A DNA stretch of 28,737 nt from an uncultured Oscillospiraceae bacterium (GCA_900759385.1 CAAEUZ010000100.1:1-28737), one strand, 5' to 3'. Numbered from the stretch's first letter, positions 15,799 through 23,602 are shown. The notes: generated from the sequence alone by a model not told the origin. Numbers and translations are program-made.

Positions 15799-16943
15799 GG
15801 CTGGAACTCCCCGGGAGGGTCTTCCCGCAACCCGAAGGTGTACTCGACGGCGTCCGCTATGCGCTCGGAGGCGCGGCCGTCACCGTAGGGGTTCACGGCC
15901 TGGGCCATGCGGTTATATTCCGCCGCATTGTGCAGCAGCTCCTGCGCCAGGCGCAGTATATCCGCGGTCTCCGTGCCGGCTATCTTGACCGTCCCGGCCT
16001 CCACGGCCTCGGGACGCTCCGTCTCGCGGCGGAGCACCAGCACGGGCTTGCCCAGGGCCGGCGCCTCCTCCTGTATACCGCCGGAGTCGGTCATGACCAT
16101 ATAGCTCCTGGCCATCAGCCGGTGCATATCCACGGCGGACAGGGGATCGATAAGCGCTATATTCGCCACACCGGCCAGGTATTTCTGCGCAGCCTCGCGC
16201 ACCACGGGGCTGAGGTGGACGGGGTAGACAATGAGCACGTCCGGATTATCCAGAGCCAGCGAACGCACGGCGGAAAAAATGTGCGCCATGGGCTCCCCGT
16301 AGTTCTCGCGCCGGTGGCAGGTGAGGGTTATTATGCGGCGGCTGTCCAGGTCGAGCGCGCGCAGCTGCTCAGAGTCAAAGCCTTCGCCGTGCGCGGTGTA
16401 GCCGAGCGCGTCAATAACGGTGTTGCCGGTGACAAAAACGCCGCCCTCCACGCCTTCGCGGCGCAGGTTTTCGGCGTTGCGCGCGGTGGGGGCGAAGTGC
16501 AGCGTGCACAGCTGCCCGGCGAGACGGCGGTTCATCTCCTCGGGCCAGGGCGACCAGCGGTCGTACGTGCGCAGACCGGCCTCGACATGGCCGCAGTTGA
16601 TCTGCGCGTAAAACGCGGCCAGCGCGGCGGCAAAGGTCGTGGTGGTGTCGCCGTGGACGAGCACCAGATCCGGCTTTGCCTCGCTGAACACTCCGCCCAG
16701 ACCGGACAGGACACGGCTGGTTATGTCCGCCAGGGTCTGGCCGCTCTGCATGACGTTGAGATCGTAGTCCGGCCGGATGCCGAAAACGTCCAGCACGCCG
16801 TCGAGCATCTCACGGTGCTGCGCCGTGACGCAGACCGTGCTCTCTATGCCCTGACGGCGGCCAAGCTCAAGCACCAGGGGGGCCATCTTGATGGCCTCGG
16901 GCCTGGTGCCGAATATGCTCATGACTTTAAGCCTTTTCGTCAT
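15795..16943 (-). CDS. wecB: UDP-N-acetylglucosamine 2-epimerase (non-hydrolysing)
   Basis: Interconverts UDP-GlcNAc and UDP-ManNAc; called MnaA in Gram-positives, where it supplies ManNAc for wall teichoic acid linkage units and secondary wall polymers. The 382-residue protein has the family motifs in order: FGTRPEAIKMAPLV, HGDTTTTFA, CGHVEAGLRT, TGNTVIDALG, TCHRRENYGEP, VYPVHLSP and TDSGGIQEEAPALGKPVLVLR. The start at 16943 has AAGGAG seven bases upstream and gives MTKRLKVMSIFGTRPEA. A start at 16979 would add 12 residues inside tagO and is less likely. It overlaps the tagO end by 17 bases and the next gene by 4, so the three form one operon. Confidence 0.95.
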   Translation of the reverse strand: MTKRLKVMSIFGTRPEAIKMAPLVLELGRRQGIESTVCVTAQHREMLDGVLDVFGIRPDYDLNVMQSGQTLADITSRVLSGLGGVFSEAKPDLVLVHGDTTTTFAAALAAFYAQINCGHVEAGLRTYDRWSPWPEEMNRRLAGQLCTLHFAPTARNAENLRREGVEGGVFVTGNTVIDALGYTAHGEGFDSEQLRALDLDSRRIITLTCHRRENYGEPMAHIFSAVRSLALDNPDVLIVYPVHLSPVVREAAQKYLAGVANIALIDPLSAVDMHRLMARSYMVMTDSGGIQEEAPALGKPVLVLRRETERPEAVEAGTVKIAGTETADILRLAQELLHNAAEYNRMAQAVNPYGDGRASERIADAVEYTFGLREDPPGEFQP

Positions 16944-18063
16944 TGTGTTTCTCCTTGCGGTGGAGGCCGTGCTCCTCAACCAGATCGTCGCAGTTGGGGT
17001 CGACGGGCGGGTGGTACTTGTGGCCCTTGAGCGTGCGCGTGATGTAGAGCCCGATCACTATGGCGGCCACAACAGCCACGACTATGAGCCATGTGCGCAG
17101 TGCTCCGTCCGTTGCCAGGACAACGGCGCACAGCCCGAGTATAGCGGAGAGGGAGTACAGTATGGCGACGGCCTGCTTCTGGCTCAGGCCCATGTCTATG
17201 AGCCGGTGGTGCAGGTGGCCGCGGTCGGGGTGCATGGGGCTCTGCCCGCGCAGCAGGCGGCGGAAGAAGGCGCAGACCGTGTCAAAGAGGGGCAGGGCCA
17301 GGGCCAGGATGGGCACCACAAAGGTGACCAGCGCGTACGTCTTGAACATCCCCACGACGGAGACCGTACTGAGCACGTAGCCCAGCAGCAGCGCGCCCGT
17401 ATCTCCCATGAATATCTTGGCCGGGTTGAGGTTGTAGGGCATAAAGCCCAGGCAGGCGCCCATGAGGGCGGCCAGCAGCAGGGCGACATTGCCCTCGCTT
17501 ACCAGCAGCGCGACGACGAACATGGTGGTGGAAGCGATGGTGCTCACACCGACGGCGAGGCCGTCCAGCCCGTCTATCAGGTTGACGCTGTTGGTGATGC
17601 CGACAATCCACAGTATGGTCACCGGCACGGCCAGCCAGCCTAGAATCAGCAACTCGTTGTCAGAAAAGATATTGGGGTTGCTGAAGAACTCAATGACCAC
17701 GCCGTGGGCGACGGCGATTATAGCGGCGGCAATCTGGACGAGCAGTTTTATCCACGCGCGCAGGTTGACAACGTCATCAATCGCGCCGCAGGCGACTATT
17801 AGTACCGCGCCCAGCAGGATGCCGCGCACCTGGCGCGTTATATCCACAAAGAGCACGACGCTCAAAAGAAAGCCCAGGAATATGGCGAGGCCGCCCATGC
17901 GCGGGATCGGGTGGTCATGGACGCGGCGCTTGCCGTCGGGCACGTCGATGGCGCCCATTTTCTGCGCGAAGGCCTTGACCACCGGCGTGGCGGCAAAGCT
18001 GATTGCAAAAGCTATGGCTATGGTGAGCAGTATCCGGACCCACAGCTCGGTGTTGTGCAGCAT
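16927..18063 (-). CDS. tagO: Undecaprenyl-phosphate GlcNAc-1-phosphate transferase (TagO/WecA type)
   Basis: Polytopic membrane enzyme that transfers GlcNAc-1-phosphate to undecaprenyl phosphate, the first step of wall teichoic acid or secondary wall polymer synthesis. The 378-residue protein has about eleven hydrophobic segments and the family motifs PVVKAFAQKMGAIDVPDGKRR, VHDHPIPRMGG, CGAIDDVVNLRAW with the metal-binding DD, NLIDGLDGLAVG, FMGDTGALLLGY and HPDRGHLHHRL. The start ATG at 18063 has GGAG about 14 bases upstream, rather distant. The next gene, wecB, overlaps it. Its lipid substrate derives from UppS encoded at 3111. The start of the operon lacks a clear promoter in the 104-base gap. 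Confidence 0.94.
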   Translation of the reverse strand: MLHNTELWVRILLTIAIAFAISFAATPVVKAFAQKMGAIDVPDGKRRVHDHPIPRMGGLAIFLGFLLSVVLFVDITRQVRGILLGAVLIVACGAIDDVVNLRAWIKLLVQIAAAIIAVAHGVVIEFFSNPNIFSDNELLILGWLAVPVTILWIVGITNSVNLIDGLDGLAVGVSTIASTTMFVVALLVSEGNVALLLAALMGACLGFMPYNLNPAKIFMGDTGALLLGYVLSTVSVVGMFKTYALVTFVVPILALALPLFDTVCAFFRRLLRGQSPMHPDRGHLHHRLIDMGLSQKQAVAILYSLSAILGLCAVVLATDGALRTWLIVVAVVAAIVIGLYITRTLKGHKYHPPVDPNCDDLVEEHGLHRKEKHNDEKA

Positions 18064-18125
18064 ATCTTAACTTACACTCCTAAGCGCCTCCCGCGGGCGG
18101 CGCATTGTGATCTGAAACTCGGGGA

Positions 18126-18165
18126 CGCCGTACGGCCGTCAGAGGGGCCGTACGGCGCTCTTTTT
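18126..18165 (+). terminator. Terminator-like hairpin facing the wrong way beside trpS
   Basis: A 12-pair stem (CGCCGTACGGCC at 18126-18137 with its complement at 18146-18157), an 8-base loop, then CTCTTTTT. The T-run lies on the plus strand, 3 bases from the minus-strand stop of trpS, so an intrinsic terminator here would stop rightward transcription and not the trpS message. On the minus strand the stem is followed by TCCCCGAG, with no T-run. Confidence 0.7.
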
Positions 18166-18167
18166 GA

Positions 18168-19190
18168 TTATTTCGCCACGAAGCCGAGCTTCTTGTACAC
18201 CTTGCGCAGGGTACGGTTGGCGACGTAGGAGGCCTTTTCGGCGCCCATACGGTAGACGCTCTCCAGATAGGCCTTGTCCTTGAGTATGCGTTCAGTCTCC
18301 TCGCGGATGGGGCGCAGCTTTTCAACGACGGCCTCGCCGACGGCGGTCTTGAACGCGCCGTAGCCCTGGCCGGTGAAGTCGGCCTCTATCTGGTCGAAGC
18401 TCTCGCCGGTGCAGGAGGAGTAGATCTGCATGAGGTTGGCCACGCCGGGCTTGTTGGCGGGGTCAAAGCGCACGCAGTGCTCGCTGGTGTCGGAGTCGGT
18501 CACGGCGCGCTTGAACTTGCGCATGATGTCCTCCGGCTTCTCGAGCAGGTGCACGCAGCCGTTGGGGTCCTTGTCGGACTTGCTCATCTTGCTGGTGGGG
18601 TCCTGCAGGCTCATGATGCGCGCGCCCACGCGGGGGATATAGGCCTGGGGCACCTTGAACACGTCGCCGTAAAGGTTGTTGAAGCGTATGGCCACGTCGC
18701 GGGTGAGCTCCACGTGCTGCTTCTGGTCGTCGCCCACGGGGACGAAGTCGGCCTGGTACAGGAGGATGTCCGCCGCCATCAGCGTGGGATAGGTGAAGAG
18801 GCCGCCGTTGATGTTGTCGGCGTGCTTGGCGCTCTTGTCCTTGAACTGGGTCATGCGCGAGAGCTCGCCGAACATGGTGTAGCAGTTGAGCACCCAGCCC
18901 AGCTCCGCGTGAGCGGGGACGTGGCTCTGGATGAACAGCGTCACCTTGTGCGGGTCGAGGCCGCAGGCGATGTACTGCGCGAGCTGCTCCATTGTGCGGC
19001 GGCGCAGGTCGGCGGGCACCTGGCGTACGGTGATGGCATGCATGTCCACGATGCAGTAGTAGGCCTCGTAGTCGTCTATCATGTCAACCCAGTTCTTGAT
19101 GGCGCCCATGTAGGAGCCCAGCGTCAGGTCGCCGGAGGGCTGTATGCCCGAGAACATTACTTTTCTTTCATCAACTTTTTTTTCTTCCAT
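18168..19190 (-). CDS. trpS: Tryptophanyl-tRNA synthetase
   Basis: Charges tRNA-Trp with tryptophan. The 340-residue product is a class I synthetase with the HIGH-equivalent PSGDLTLGSYMG at 18-29, the tryptophan and ATP pocket VGDDQKQHVELTRD at about 152-165, and KMSKS at 201-205. The length matches TrpRS. It starts MEEKKVDERK after GGAAGAGGA. The 78-base gap before it is too short for a T-box leader, although this type of gene often has one. It follows the aminotransferase in the same direction and may be cotranscribed with it; a bulged hairpin at 19220-19249 lies between. Confidence 0.97.
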   Translation of the reverse strand: MEEKKVDERKVMFSGIQPSGDLTLGSYMGAIKNWVDMIDDYEAYYCIVDMHAITVRQVPADLRRRTMEQLAQYIACGLDPHKVTLFIQSHVPAHAELGWVLNCYTMFGELSRMTQFKDKSAKHADNINGGLFTYPTLMAADILLYQADFVPVGDDQKQHVELTRDVAIRFNNLYGDVFKVPQAYIPRVGARIMSLQDPTSKMSKSDKDPNGCVHLLEKPEDIMRKFKRAVTDSDTSEHCVRFDPANKPGVANLMQIYSSCTGESFDQIEADFTGQGYGAFKTAVGEAVVEKLRPIREETERILKDKAYLESVYRMGAEKASYVANRTLRKVYKKLGFVAK

Positions 19191-19219
19191 GGCGAATAAT
19201 CCTCTTCCAAATATCGATT

Positions 19220-19249
19220 CAGCGGGGCGGGCGCGCAGGCCCGCCGCTG
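19220..19249 (-). other. GC-rich hairpin between aminotransferase and trpS
   Basis: CAGCGG and CGGGC pair with GCCCG and CCGCTG around the loop GCGCAG, with a two-base bulge on the left arm. On the minus strand no T-run follows, so it is a weak terminator at best; it could be an attenuator or an mRNA stabiliser. Confidence 0.4.
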
Positions 19250-19268
19250 CGTCATTTAAAACTGATGC

Positions 19269-20462
19269 TTATTTCTTCAGGCCGCACTCTTCAGCCAGCT
19301 TGGCGAAGGCGCCCAGGCTGCGCTCTATCATGTCGCCGCTCACGCAGTAGGCGAGGCGGACGTAGCCGGGCGTGCCGAAGTTGCTGCCGGGGACGAGCAG
19401 TATGTTGTGGCTCTTGGCCTTGGCCACGAACTCGCTCTCGTCGATGGGCGTCTTGACCCACATGTAGAAGGCGCCGGCGGGGTAGGCGCACTCGAAGCCC
19501 AGCTCGTGCAGGCCGTTATAGAGCAGCTTGCGGTTGGCGTCGTACTTGTCGATGGCGGTGCTCTCGTTCAGGCAGCGGGCCACGACCAGCTGCATCAGGC
19601 TGGGAGCGTTGACAAAGCCGAGCATGCGGTTGGCAACCACGGAGGCGTCAAATATGAGCTGGCCTTCAGCAATGTCGCCGGGGATGACGAGGTAGCCGAT
19701 ACGCTCGCCGGGGAGGCTCAGGCTCTTGGACCAGGAGTAGCCGACGATGCAGTTTTCCATGCAGTTGGGCATCCAGGGCACCTCAACGCCGTCATAGGCC
19801 AGCTCGCGGTAGGGCTCGTCCGAGACCACGTAGATAACGGTGCCGTACTCCTTACCCTTTTCAACCAGCACGTCGCTGAGCTTCTTCAGCAGCTCGGCGG
19901 GGTAGATGACGCCGGTGGGGTTGTTGGGGTTATTGAGTATGAGGGCCTTGGTCTTGGGGGTGATGGCCCTGGCGATGGCGTCCACGTCGGGGACAAAGCC
20001 ATCGGCCTCACTGGCGGGGACGACTACGACCTTGCCGCCGGGGGTGGTGATGTAGTTGTTGTACTCAAAGAAGTAGGGGCTGATGCAGATGACCTCGTCG
20101 CCGGGGTTGAGCAGGGTGGTCATGGTGACGCACAGCCCGCCCGCCGCGCCGACGGTCATAATGATGTTGTTTTCGGTATAATCCGTGCCGAAACGGCTGT
20201 TGAGCGAGTCGGCCACGGCCTTGCGGACCTCGGGATAGCCGGCGTTGGCCGGGTAGCCGTGTACGTACATGGGGTCTTCGTTGGTGATGATGTCAACAAT
20301 CGCGTTCTTGACGGCGTCGGGAGGAGCGAAGTAGGGGTTGCCTATAGAGAAGTCGTACACGTTCTCCTTGCCGTACTGCGCGGCGAGACGTTTACCCTCC
20401 TCGAACATGGCGCGGATGGCGCTGCCGCCCGCGGCCATCTTGGCCATTCTTTCAGAAATCAT
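19269..20462 (-). CDS. Class I pyridoxal-phosphate aminotransferase
   Basis: Fold-type I aminotransferase of 397 residues; related clostridial proteins are annotated as aspartate or aromatic aminotransferases, and the substrate cannot be fixed here. Motifs: the glycine-rich TVGAAGGL (cofactor phosphate binding) at 103-110, NNPNNPTG at 177-184, DEPYRE at 215-220, the Schiff-base lysine K246 in YSWSKSLSLPGERIG, and GYVRLAYC near the C-terminus with the arginine that binds the substrate carboxylate. The ATG has an AGGAGG site about nine bases upstream. The promoter at 20530-20558 drives it, giving a leader of about 60 bases with an inverted repeat. trpS follows 78 bases later in the same direction. 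Confidence 0.9.
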   Translation of the reverse strand: MISERMAKMAAGGSAIRAMFEEGKRLAAQYGKENVYDFSIGNPYFAPPDAVKNAIVDIITNEDPMYVHGYPANAGYPEVRKAVADSLNSRFGTDYTENNIIMTVGAAGGLCVTMTTLLNPGDEVICISPYFFEYNNYITTPGGKVVVVPASEADGFVPDVDAIARAITPKTKALILNNPNNPTGVIYPAELLKKLSDVLVEKGKEYGTVIYVVSDEPYRELAYDGVEVPWMPNCMENCIVGYSWSKSLSLPGERIGYLVIPGDIAEGQLIFDASVVANRMLGFVNAPSLMQLVVARCLNESTAIDKYDANRKLLYNGLHELGFECAYPAGAFYMWVKTPIDESEFVAKAKSHNILLVPGSNFGTPGYVRLAYCVSGDMIERSLGAFAKLAEECGLKK

Positions 20463-20478
20463 TTGCTTTTCCTCCTAA

Positions 20479-20529
20479 ACTTCAGTTTAAGATAGTCCGT
20501 CTCCTGGACACAGGGCATATCCTGAAGTA
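20479..20529 (-). other. Inverted repeat in the leader of the aminotransferase gene
   Basis: ACTTCAG at 20479-20485 and CTGAAGT at 20523-20529 enclose a second short stem (GTCC and GGAC, within 20495-20509). The outer repeat ends close to the expected transcription start and just upstream of the AGGAGG site, so the leader could fold into a closed structure. No known riboswitch was recognised. Confidence 0.4.
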
Positions 20530-20558
20530 TTCTAACACATGTCCCGGATAAATGCAAT
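20530..20558 (-). promoter_or_regulatory. Minus-strand promoter of the aminotransferase-trpS unit
   Basis: Read on the minus strand: -35 TTGCAT (20553-20558), a 17-base spacer, and -10 TAGAAT (20530-20535) preceded by TGT, an extended -10. It lies back to back with the plus-strand gltX promoter; the two -35 boxes are 6 bases apart. Confidence 0.65.
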
Positions 20559-20564
20559 GCAACT

Positions 20565-20592
20565 TGACAAATGGGGGACTAAATAATAATAT
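20565..20592 (+). promoter_or_regulatory. Promoter of gltX
   Basis: A perfect -35 TTGACA (20565-20570), a 16-base spacer and -10 TAATAT (20587-20592). The expected start near 20599 lies beyond the TTG at 20595, so that TTG cannot be the gene's start; this supports translation from 20634. Confidence 0.75.
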
Positions 20593-20633
20593 AGTTGGAG
20601 CCAAAAGGCAATACTGTGTCGAGAGGGATAACA

Positions 20634-22106
20634 TTGAAGGACATAAAATGGTTTGAAGATATGGAGAGCCGCATACCCCGCGGCGAGGTTCGCACCCGCT
20701 TCGCGCCCAGCCCCACGGGCTACATGCACGTCGGCAACCTGCGCACCGCGCTCTATACCTACCTGATCGCCCGCGCGAACAAGGGCAAGTTCATACTGCG
20801 CATCGAGGACACCGACCAGGGCCGCCTGGTCGAGGGCGCGGTGGACGTCATTTACCGCACGCTGGCCGAGTGCGGCCTCGGCCACGATGAGGGACCCGAC
20901 GTGGGCGGCCCGGTGGGCCCCTACGTGCAGACAGAGCGCCGCGGGCTCTACATGGAGTACGCCGAGCTGCTGATGGAGCGCGGCCACGCCTACCGCTGCT
21001 TCTGCGCGCACACCGAGCACGAGGACGGCGAGGGCAGCTTTGAAAAGACCGCCGACCCCTGCCGCAGCCTGAGCCGCGAGGAGAGCGACGCGCGCGCCGC
21101 CGCGGGCGAGAGCTTTGTCATCCGCCAGCGCATACCCGAGGAGGGCTCCACCACCTTCCACGATGAGATCTTCGGCGATATCACCGCGCCCAACGCCGAC
21201 CTGGACGACCAGGTGCTGATGAAGAGCGACGGCCTGCCGACCTACAACTTTGCCAACGTCATTGACGACCACCTGATGGGCATCACTCATGTCGTGCGCG
21301 GCACGGAGTACCTGTCCAGCGCGCCGAAGTACAACCTGCTCTACGAGGGCTTCGGCTGGGACGTGCCGACCTACATCCACTGCTCGCCCGTCATGCGCGA
21401 CGCGCACAACAAGATGAGCAAGCGCCACGGCGACCCCAGCTACGAGGATTTGAAAGAGCAGGGCTACCTCACCAGCGCCATCGTCAACTATGTTGCGCTG
21501 CTCGGCTGGTCGCCGCGCGGCGAGCGCGAGGTCTACTCCCTCCATGAGCTGGAGGAGATCTTTGACACCAAGGGCCTCAGCAAGAGCCCGGCCATCTTCG
21601 ATATCGAGAAGCTGCGCTGGTTCAACGCCGAGTACATCCGCGCCATGAGCCCGGAAGAGTTTGCCGCTGTGGCCGAGCCCTATATCCGCCAGGCGGTGAA
21701 GAACCCGGCCATAAACCCCGCCGACATAGCCGCGCTGCTGCAGCAGCGCACCGAGGTGCTCACGGACATCCCCGGCAAGCTCGGCTTCTTCGACGAGCTG
21801 CCTGAGTACTCCACCGAGCTCTTCGTCAACAAGAAGAGCAAGAGCACGCTGGAGAGCAGCGCCCATTTCCTCCGCCTCTGCCGCAGTGCGCTTGAGGGCT
21901 GCGAGTGGAACGACGAGGCCATACTCGAGGCCATGAAGGCCATCGCCGAGGCCGAGGGCGTGAAGAACGCCGCCGTCATGTGGCCGGAGCGCATCGCCGT
22001 CTCCGGCACCCAGGTCACCCCCGGCGGTGCCGTAGAGATAACCCGCATCCTCGGCCGCGAGGAGGCCCTGCGCCGCATAGACACGGCGATAGCCAAGCTG
22101 GGCTGA
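20634..22106 (+). CDS. gltX: Glutamyl-tRNA synthetase
   Basis: Class I synthetase charging tRNA-Glu, and in Clostridia often tRNA-Gln for later amidation. The 490-residue product has the HIGH-equivalent FAPSPTGYMHVGNLRTALY, a CXC...C zinc-type element near RCFCAHTEHED ... DPC, the VIDDHLMGITHVVRG segment and the KMSKS-equivalent NKMSKRHGD at about 259-267. The start is a TTG at 20634, chosen because GAGAGGG lies six bases upstream and the promoter excludes the earlier TTG at 20595. An internal ATG at 20661 lacks a good site. The gene ends 94 bases before ypeB, at a hairpin that also holds the ypeB ribosome binding site. Confidence 0.93.
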   Translation: MKDIKWFEDMESRIPRGEVRTRFAPSPTGYMHVGNLRTALYTYLIARANKGKFILRIEDTDQGRLVEGAVDVIYRTLAECGLGHDEGPDVGGPVGPYVQTERRGLYMEYAELLMERGHAYRCFCAHTEHEDGEGSFEKTADPCRSLSREESDARAAAGESFVIRQRIPEEGSTTFHDEIFGDITAPNADLDDQVLMKSDGLPTYNFANVIDDHLMGITHVVRGTEYLSSAPKYNLLYEGFGWDVPTYIHCSPVMRDAHNKMSKRHGDPSYEDLKEQGYLTSAIVNYVALLGWSPRGEREVYSLHELEEIFDTKGLSKSPAIFDIEKLRWFNAEYIRAMSPEEFAAVAEPYIRQAVKNPAINPADIAALLQQRTEVLTDIPGKLGFFDELPEYSTELFVNKKSKSTLESSAHFLRLCRSALEGCEWNDEAILEAMKAIAEAEGVKNAAVMWPERIAVSGTQVTPGGAVEITRILGREEALRRIDTAIAKLG

Positions 22107-22140
22107 GCGAGCCCGCCCGCCGTGTGAAGAAAATCAAAAA

Positions 22141-22146
22141 TATAAT
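22141..22146 (+). promoter_or_regulatory. Possible -10 element upstream of ypeB
   Basis: TATAAT in an A/T-rich stretch after gltX. No convincing -35 was found at the right distance. If used, transcription would begin near 22153 and the hairpin at 22161-22192 would form most of the leader. Confidence 0.35.
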
Positions 22147-22160
22147 TACCAGAAAAATTT

Positions 22161-22198
22161 CGCCTCCGGTGGTCAAACTATCACCGGAGGTGTTTTTT
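22161..22198 (+). terminator. Terminator-like hairpin whose right arm is the ypeB ribosome binding site
   Basis: CGCCTCCGGTGGT pairs with ATCACCGGAGGTG (22161-22173 with 22180-22192, two G-U pairs), loop CAAACT, followed by T6 at 22193-22198. It has the form of an intrinsic terminator for gltX. The right arm GGAGGTG is also the only Shine-Dalgarno site for the ATG at 22201, so termination and ypeB translation are in conflict. Confidence 0.8.
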
Positions 22199-22200
22199 AG

Positions 22201-23505
22201 ATGAAAAAATCGGTTGCTTTTACTATATTCGGCGTAATGGCGGCGGTCATCATCGGCGTGGGCGTTTACGCCTGGACGCTGGACTCGCGGCTGGAAAACG
22301 CCGCCAGAGCCGGGGCGGCCTACGGCGGGGGCGCCGTGGGCGAGTTCGCCGGCGCGCTCGCGGAGCTGGACGAGTCCATGCGCGAGAGCTGTTACGCCAC
22401 AGACAGCGCGCTGCAGAGCACGCTGTGCGCCAAGGCGGCGGCCAACGCGGCCTCGGCAGTGACCGCCCTTGCCAGTATGCCGGGGGCCACGCAGGAGCTG
22501 GAGACGCTCTCGCAGTATATAAACGGCGCCGGGGACTATACGCTCTACCTCTCGAAGGAGACAGCCCAGGGGCGCACGCTCACGGAGGACGAGCGTGAGA
22601 CGCTCTCGCAGCTGAGTGCGGCGGTCTCGGACATATCGTTTGAGACCGGCGGTATATTTTCCGCCATGGATGCTGGGGACGTCCTGCTCGACGAGTACGG
22701 CTCGACGCTGTCGGAGGCCGAGGGCACCGTAGGCGCGGCCCTGGCCAAGCTGGACGCCGCACTGGACGACTTCCCGCAGCTGGAGTACGACGGGCTCTAT
22801 TCTTACACCGACGGCACGGCGGAGCTGGTAGACGGGCTGGCCACAGTAAACGAGGAGACCGCGCGCCAGAAGGCGGCCGACTTTCTGGGCGTGGAGCGCA
22901 GCGCGCTCAACCCCACCGGGCTCAGCGGCGGCGACGTGCCGTGTTACGGGTTTGAGCTCACGGAGGGCGACAGCACGCGCTGGGTGTCGGTGACCGAACA
23001 GGGCGGGATCGTGGCCTCCGTAACGGGCAGCTGCTCAAACGGCGAGGCGGCCGTGACGGCGGAGGAGGCGGAGGACACGGCCGCGCAGTTCCTGGCCGGT
23101 CGTTTTGACGGCGAGTTTGCCGTCCTGTCCGTCAGCGAGCAGCCGGGGGCCTTTGCCTTTACCTTCGCGCCGGTCGAAAACGATATACTGCTCCTGCCGG
23201 ACACCATATCGGTCACGGTGGACGCAGCCACGGGGGAGGTCTGCGCCTGCAGCGCGGCCAACTATATCCTCTACCACGGCGAGCGGGAGGCGCTTGCCCC
23301 TGCAGTGGACGAGGAGAGCGCAGCAGCCGTTGTCAGCAGCTCGCTGACCATTGAGGACTCGCGGCTGGTGCTCACACGCTCGGATGGGGGAGACGAGGCG
23401 CTGTGTTGGGAATTTGCCTGCACGGATGGGGACGGAAACCCGGTTTATGTCTTCGTAGACGCCGAAATGGGGCGGGAAGTCAAAATAGAGCTAGCTCGCA
23501 CTTGA
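22201..23505 (+). CDS. ypeB: YpeB-like germination protein with PepSY domains
   Basis: In Bacillus, YpeB partners and stabilises the cortex-lytic enzyme SleB in the spore. This 434-residue protein has an N-terminal membrane helix at about 5-25 (VAFTIFGVMAAVIIGVGVYA). A helical domain with two long repeats lies at about 30-190. A YpeB-type junction (FPQLEYDGLYSYTD) follows at about 193-207, then two or three PepSY-like beta domains, including ETARQKAADFLGVERSAL and EEAEDTAAQFLAGRF. Length is close to Bacillus YpeB (about 450). No sleB gene lies beside it, which is unusual; its neighbours are gltX and a zinc-ribbon protein. The ATG sits directly after the T-run of the hairpin. Confidence 0.85.
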   Translation: MKKSVAFTIFGVMAAVIIGVGVYAWTLDSRLENAARAGAAYGGGAVGEFAGALAELDESMRESCYATDSALQSTLCAKAAANAASAVTALASMPGATQELETLSQYINGAGDYTLYLSKETAQGRTLTEDERETLSQLSAAVSDISFETGGIFSAMDAGDVLLDEYGSTLSEAEGTVGAALAKLDAALDDFPQLEYDGLYSYTDGTAELVDGLATVNEETARQKAADFLGVERSALNPTGLSGGDVPCYGFELTEGDSTRWVSVTEQGGIVASVTGSCSNGEAAVTAEEAEDTAAQFLAGRFDGEFAVLSVSEQPGAFAFTFAPVENDILLLPDTISVTVDAATGEVCACSAANYILYHGEREALAPAVDEESAAAVVSSSLTIEDSRLVLTRSDGGDEALCWEFACTDGDGNPVYVFVDAEMGREVKIELART

Positions 23506-23530
23506 CGAACTGAACGAAAAAGAGTAATAT
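23502..23530 (+). promoter_or_regulatory. Promoter of the zinc-ribbon gene
   Basis: -35 TTGACG (23502-23507, overlapping the ypeB stop), a 17-base spacer and -10 TAATAT (23525-23530). The leader of about 65 bases includes a short GCACA/TGTGC hairpin and a GGAGGGG site before the ATG at 23603. Confidence 0.7.
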
Positions 23531-23602
23531 TATGTTAGCTTTTTATGCACACGCGAATGTGCAGGCTTGAATTTACTCTTTCCTTTGAATGGAGGGGCTC
23601 AA

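Noticed and set aside
15930..17030. A 366-codon open frame on the plus strand opposite wecB
   Set aside because: It overlaps wecB with full family motifs on the other strand and has no recognisable domain or ribosome binding site.
19191..19268. A T-box leader upstream of trpS
   Set aside because: Only 78 bases separate the genes and no specifier loop or T-box sequence is visible; only a GC-rich hairpin is present.
20595..20633. TTG at 20595 as start of gltX
   Set aside because: It abuts the -10 of a good promoter and would lie upstream of the expected transcription start; the TTG at 20634 has a proper ribosome binding site.
20532..21866. A 444-codon open frame on the minus strand opposite gltX
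   Set aside because: Shadow of gltX; it is low-complexity in Ala, Val, His and Leu and lacks a plausible start site.
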